Assembly: GCF_037893015.1 (NCBI RefSeq)
Contig: NC_133658.1
Coordinates: forward strand, 883,431,038 to 883,495,037
Source of the DNA: Macrotis lagotis
Lineage: Eukaryota > Chordata > Mammalia > Peramelemorphia > Peramelidae
DNA length: 64,000 bases
Direction of reading: 5' to 3'
Every line of letters starts with the position of its first letter. Positions within the stretch are counted from its first letter, which is position 1. This document shows, piece by piece, positions 60,061 to 64,000 of the stretch. Under the pieces are notes generated by a model that worked only from the letters and a program-made list of their open reading frames with translations, made no database searches and had not been told where the DNA came from. Both the position numbers and the translations under genes were made by a program.

Positions 60061-61366
60061 TTAGGGAATTCCTCTTCCATTGAGAATTGATAGGACATAC
60101 TCTACATAAGACTGATAATCAAAATTTGGTAGAATAAAATTATCTCTGATGCTGCATTCATTAAGGAATCTTCTAAGACCTTCATGCCAGCACACTCTAG
60201 TCACAATGAGAGAGGAAAATCTCTGGGAATACATTTGCATTTTGCTCAATGACGTAAAATTGTGTGTAACCCCCACCCCTGCCATATCTGCAACACATGC
60301 CAGCAGGGAGGCTGAGACTGATAGATCTCTTCACTCAGAGAGTTCTGTAGGCTATCTGGAGGCTTCACTATATCTGGCACAAATTTGGGAGTGGGGGTGC
60401 CAACAGGAGGCATAAGGAGAGTCCTGGGGGTGGGGAACCAATCTAGATCAGAAATGAACAGATCAAAGTTCTCATGTCAATCAGTGATATTGAGCTCTGA
60501 GTGGTTGCTGCATTTTCAGCCTGGATGAGGAAGTAAGTGTCAAAAAGAAATAAAGAAATGAATAAACAAATCCTGACTGTTCTTTGTTCCTAGTTTGATT
60601 TCAAAATGGGCATAAAAGAGAAAAGAAAGTAAGTATATGGGTCACAAATGAATTGATATCTTTTTGATTTAAAGAATAATTTTTAGAAAGGAAATTAATA
60701 TTATCATGCATGATCTTTTCCAGTCTTTTGAAATCTTCCAAGAAAAAAACAATGTGAGTACCATTTAAAATTGTGCTGCCTCCAAGGCAGATTTCTATAT
60801 ATTTATGCAGGGTCAACAACTTCCCTGTCTTCATTTCCACTACAACAGGTATTAAAGTTTAAAGTATAAATGTGGTGGCCATACTGTAATTGTTGATGTA
60901 AATAAACCAGTCTAGAAATGCTGGCAGATTTGTTCCATTTCACATCTACTTCCTGCTCTATATGCAGTTTTATTTGGACATGCTCAGGATGTTATGGCTC
61001 AATTGGGTATACAGACTGACTTTCTGCAGTGTCATTTTCCTCTGTTTCTTTTTTTATTATTTTATAGAATATGACTTGGGATTCTTCCATCATCTTCTTT
61101 GGAGTGTTTTGTAAATCAGCTTGTCTCAATCAGTGTTGTCCTCTGCTGGGAAGAAGAATTTGCTTGTGCTGAGGTTTCAGAATTCTTCAGGTCTTGCCCT
61201 TGTGGTTTTGGACCAGAGCCATTTCTTGGAAAAGACTGACCAATTACCCATTTTTTCATATTCATCAGTTTATTTAAGTAAGTTAGGATGGAGATTGCCA
61301 TTTCATATCGCATCTTGTTTCCTTCTAATTTGGTTAGTTTTGGCTTCTGCACTAACAAGCCCATGA
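60061..61366 (-). pseudogene. Degraded gene-like stretch, parent unknown
   Basis: Three minus-strand open frames (61364-61116, 60840-60601 and 60285-60061) and an intervening frame near 61080-60900 have complex, protein-like composition (KMRYEMAISILTYLNKL; GSTILNGTHIVFFLEDFKRL; NFDYQSYVEYVLSILNG). They cannot be joined without passing stops and frameshifts. No splice sites fit UBE4B, and the sequence is not UBE4B. I do not recognise the parent. No poly(A) remnant is obvious at the 60060 end, so processed origin is not shown. It could also be an old unlisted retroelement. Speculative. Confidence 0.3.
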
Positions 61367-61557
61367 TCTACCTGCACAGCTGATCCAGACAGAAATGACA
61401 CCCATAACACACTGTTTCTTGAGATAATGTTCAGTGCTTGCAAATCTAGCTATTTAATTCTCTTTATGAATAAAATATTCATCATTTGTGGGCATGAGGC
61501 TTCTGAATAATCTATAAATACAAGGCATCCTTTATTCCTTAATCAGGAAACATCATG

Positions 61558-61732
61558 GTGGCAATTAGGTGGCAGAGTGGATAGAGTACTGGCCCTGGAG
61601 TCAGTGCTCCTGAGTTCAAATATGACCTCAAACACTTAATTACCTAGCTGTGTGATCTCTGGAAAGTCACCTTAACTCCATTGCCTTGAAAAACCCAATA
61701 AATAAATAAATCAATAAACAAATCAAGAACCA
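61558..61732 (+). mobile_element. tRNA-derived SINE
   Basis: GGTGGCAATTAGGTGGCAGAG to an (AAAT)n tail. Confidence 0.9.
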
Positions 61733-61828
61733 TCATACTCTTTATCCCTTGAAATCATATCACAACTGAATGTAGGCTGGCTCATTCTGCTTTTTGTCAA
61801 GTTCTTCATTCAATTTCTCTGTTTCGGA

Positions 61829-61926
61829 GGCCTGGAGTCAGGAGGGCCTGAGTTCAAACACTTAATTGCTTAGCTGTGTGACCTTGGGGCAAGTCACTTA
61901 ACCCCACTGCCTTGCCAAAAAACCCA
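61829..61926 (+). mobile_element. SINE lacking its head
   Basis: GGCCTGGAGTCAGGAGGGCC to GCCTTGCCAAAAAACCC. Confidence 0.88.
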
Positions 61927-61935
61927 TTCATATTG

Positions 61936-62093
61936 AGGGTAGCTAGGTGGCTCAGTGAATAGAGCACCATCCCTGGATTCAAGAGAACCTGAGTTCTAAT
62001 GTGACCTCAAACACTTAATAATTACCTAGCTGTAAGACCTTTGGCAAGTCACTTAATGGCACTGCTTTGTAAAAAAAACCAAAACCAAAACCT
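61936..62093 (+). mobile_element. tRNA-derived SINE
   Basis: GAGGGTAGCTAGGTGGCTCAG to AACCAAAACCAAAACC. Third SINE in 540 bp, all in the same orientation. Confidence 0.9.
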
Positions 62094-62099
62094 AAATCT

Positions 62100-62800
62100 G
62101 AATCTCTCTACTTCATCCTTAGCAACAGCTACCATTATCTTCACGTCATCCTTCTACTTATTTTCTCATTATGAGCACTATAAAGTAGGATGACTGAGGT
62201 CCTAACAAATACTTTTCCTTATTCCAAGGCACACAATGAAACCAACTCTGCCAATTCCATTATTTGCTATTCTAAGGAGAACCTGAGTCATTCTTCTGTT
62301 GGCTAGAACTTCTTTATGTCTTATGATTTCCATTTTAATGAGAATCTAAATGTCTATTGTTCATTTTTTTCATAGTGTATCAACTTGTTTTTATGTGGCA
62401 AATAGTTTACACAGAGCTTTTCAAATGTTTATACTGGGAAAGAATATAAAAATTGAGTAATACCTAGCACTTTGCCCTCTTATTGCCAACTCACAATTAT
62501 TACTACTAAAGTGGAAGAGGACTGCTCAGGTTTGGTGGTCATTTTGTATTTTTATATGTTTCATGAATGGCAGGTAATGCCAAAGACTCTATATGCTAGT
62601 GGCTGACTGACTAGAGATGCTGTTTTTAAAGCTGGTTCTCTTATAAAAAACCAGGACTATACTCAGGGGTCTTCTGGTTTTATAAAATCTTTCAGAATTT
62701 CCATTTCACTGGCATGGCCTTTGAAATCTAAAACCACTTCTATGTCACAATAGACATAAGAGTAGGACTTTTGTGTTTCTGATGGAAAGAGAAATTCCAT
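62100..62800. other. UBE4B: UBE4B intron, no recognised feature
   Basis: AT-rich, non-coding, no repeat assigned. Confidence 0.4.
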
Positions 62801-62809
62801 TAAAAATGC

Positions 62810-63310
62810 TATGATTTTATCATTTCACTTCTGTGCCAAAATTTCAATGGCTCCTTTTTTGCCTTTTTCTATCAGGCATTTAAGATACTCCACAATCTTT
62901 TCTCTTACTCTGACCACTAAAATAGGCTCTTTTACCTTAAAAGCTTTATTTAAATTATATCCTATGTTTATTAGCCCTCAACCCCTATCCCAGTCCCCAG
63001 CCTTTGACTTATCAAATTTCTACTGATCCTATAATGCCCAACCCAGAAGCCACTTCCTCCATCAAACCTTTCCTGATGCCCATAGTTGATAAGAATCTTT
63101 CTCCTTAAATCTCACAAATGACTATTTTTAAATTCTCTAATGCACTATCATGTTTTGGTCATCGTTCTTGTGCATGTGTTTGACTCATACCTTGATTAAT
63201 TCTAGGTTCTGAGGGGACCAGATGTAATCTAAACTTTGCATTCCTCTTGACACTTAATAGGTTCTACACACAGTAGAGTCTTAATAAATGTTTGCTGATT
63301 GAATGAATAC
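62810..63310 (+). mobile_element. L2-type LINE 3' end (sense)
   Basis: AATGGCTCCTTTTTTGCCTT, CAGAAGCCACTTCCTCCATC, AAACCTTTCCTGATGCCCAT and GTCTTAATAAATGTTTGCTG (the L2 3' terminus). The 71-codon frame at 62811-63026 is a LINE relic. Confidence 0.75.
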
Positions 63311-63384
63311 TGATTTTATGAAGAGATCTGATCATATTCCTTCTCTGCTCCAAAATCTTTATTAGTTTATTCTTTCTTTCTTTT

Positions 63385-63541
63385 TCTTTTTTTCTTTTAG
63401 TTTTTGCAAGGCAATGGGGGTTAAGTGGCTTGCCCAAGGCCACACAGCTAGGTAATTATTAAGCGTCTGAGGCTGAATTTGAACTCAGGTACTCCTGACT
63501 CCAGGGCCAGTGCTCTATCCACTGTGCCACCTAGCTGCCCC
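63385..63541 (-). mobile_element. SINE (antisense)
   Basis: TTTTAGTTTTTGCAAGGCAA to GTGCCACCTAGCTGCCCC. Confidence 0.95.
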
Positions 63542-63629
63542 TTAGCTTACTATTTCTACTGAATAAAGTTCAATTATTGAATTTCAGAATTAGAGGGAAC
63601 CTCAATGGCCAATGAGACCAAGACACACT

Positions 63630-63675
63630 ATAAATAAATAAATAGATAGATAGATAGATAGATAAAATAAATAAC
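63630..63675. repeat. (TAAA)n/(TAGA)n microsatellite
   Basis: About three AAAT units followed by about seven TAGA units. Confidence 0.93.
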
Positions 63676-63679
63676 GTGG

Positions 63680-64000
63680 ACATCCCACCTTTAGTTTCAG
63701 ACCTCTGGTGAGGGGGACCCACATGGTAGCCCCTTCCTTTGTAAATGAGTTCTGAAGGTTACAGAGCTCTTCCTGATCCCAGACTAAATCCACCTCTGTA
63801 ATTTCTATCCACTGTTCTCTTCACTCTGGGCCATAACAATTCAGTCAGTTGGGGACCCTTCAGTCACTTAATGACAATACACTATGTTCTCTCTGAGTTT
63901 CCCAAGGACCCTCACAGAGGACAATCTCAAGAGAGCATCACTTTTGTCACTGTCCTCTGAATGTTCTCCAGTTCAACTTCCCTCAGATGTGTGGCTAATG
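63680..64000. other. UBE4B: UBE4B intron, weak L3/CR1-like end
   Basis: CTCTGAATGTTCTCCAGTTC near 63955 resembles the L3/CR1 3' region (antisense to UBE4B). Otherwise nothing is seen before the window ends. Confidence 0.35.

Overview
The window is nuclear DNA from a marsupial, most likely an Australian dasyurid-like species. Three things point there: dozens of tRNA-derived SINEs of the marsupial type (GGGCAGCTAGGTGGCACAGTG head, A-rich tail, many with intact target-site duplications), marsupial-type L1 and RTE fragments, and abundant old L2, L3/CR1 and MIR remnants. The host genes are vertebrate, with spliced exons. The exact species cannot be read from the sequence.

Two protein-coding genes are anchored, both on the minus strand. 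(1) The last six coding exons of UBE4B (a U-box ubiquitin ligase) lie at 47634-56406. They are followed by a ~1.3 kb 3' UTR that runs to an AATAAA signal at 46321-46326. The six exons join in frame, with every codon phase matching, and encode the C-terminal 284 residues including the whole U-box and the stop. The rest of UBE4B lies beyond 64000. One intron (48228-49021) has a GC donor instead of GT. (2) A CpG island at about 4370-5480 has a strong minus-strand splice donor at 4821/4822 and an NF-Y (CCAAT) box at 5207-5211. In mammals the gene directly downstream of UBE4B in the same orientation is KIF1B, whose first exon is non-coding, so I read this as the KIF1B promoter and exon 1. That name rests on synteny, not on coding sequence. 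Positions 1-4821 are then KIF1B intron 1.

Layout: 1-690 L1 remnant; 690-4370 KIF1B intron 1; 4370-5480 CpG island, promoter and exon 1; 5620-6800 a 27-bp minisatellite of about 43 copies directly upstream of the promoter; 6840-46300 about 39 kb of intergenic DNA that is largely transposon-derived; 46300-47633 UBE4B 3' UTR; 47634-64000 UBE4B exons and introns, including a partial L1 and a degraded gene-like stretch of unknown origin at 60060-61366.

The only long open frames are GC-rich artefacts of the CpG island or read-through of the 27-bp repeat (27 is divisible by 3). The most unusual element is the minisatellite beside the KIF1B promoter. I found no convincing new protein-coding system.
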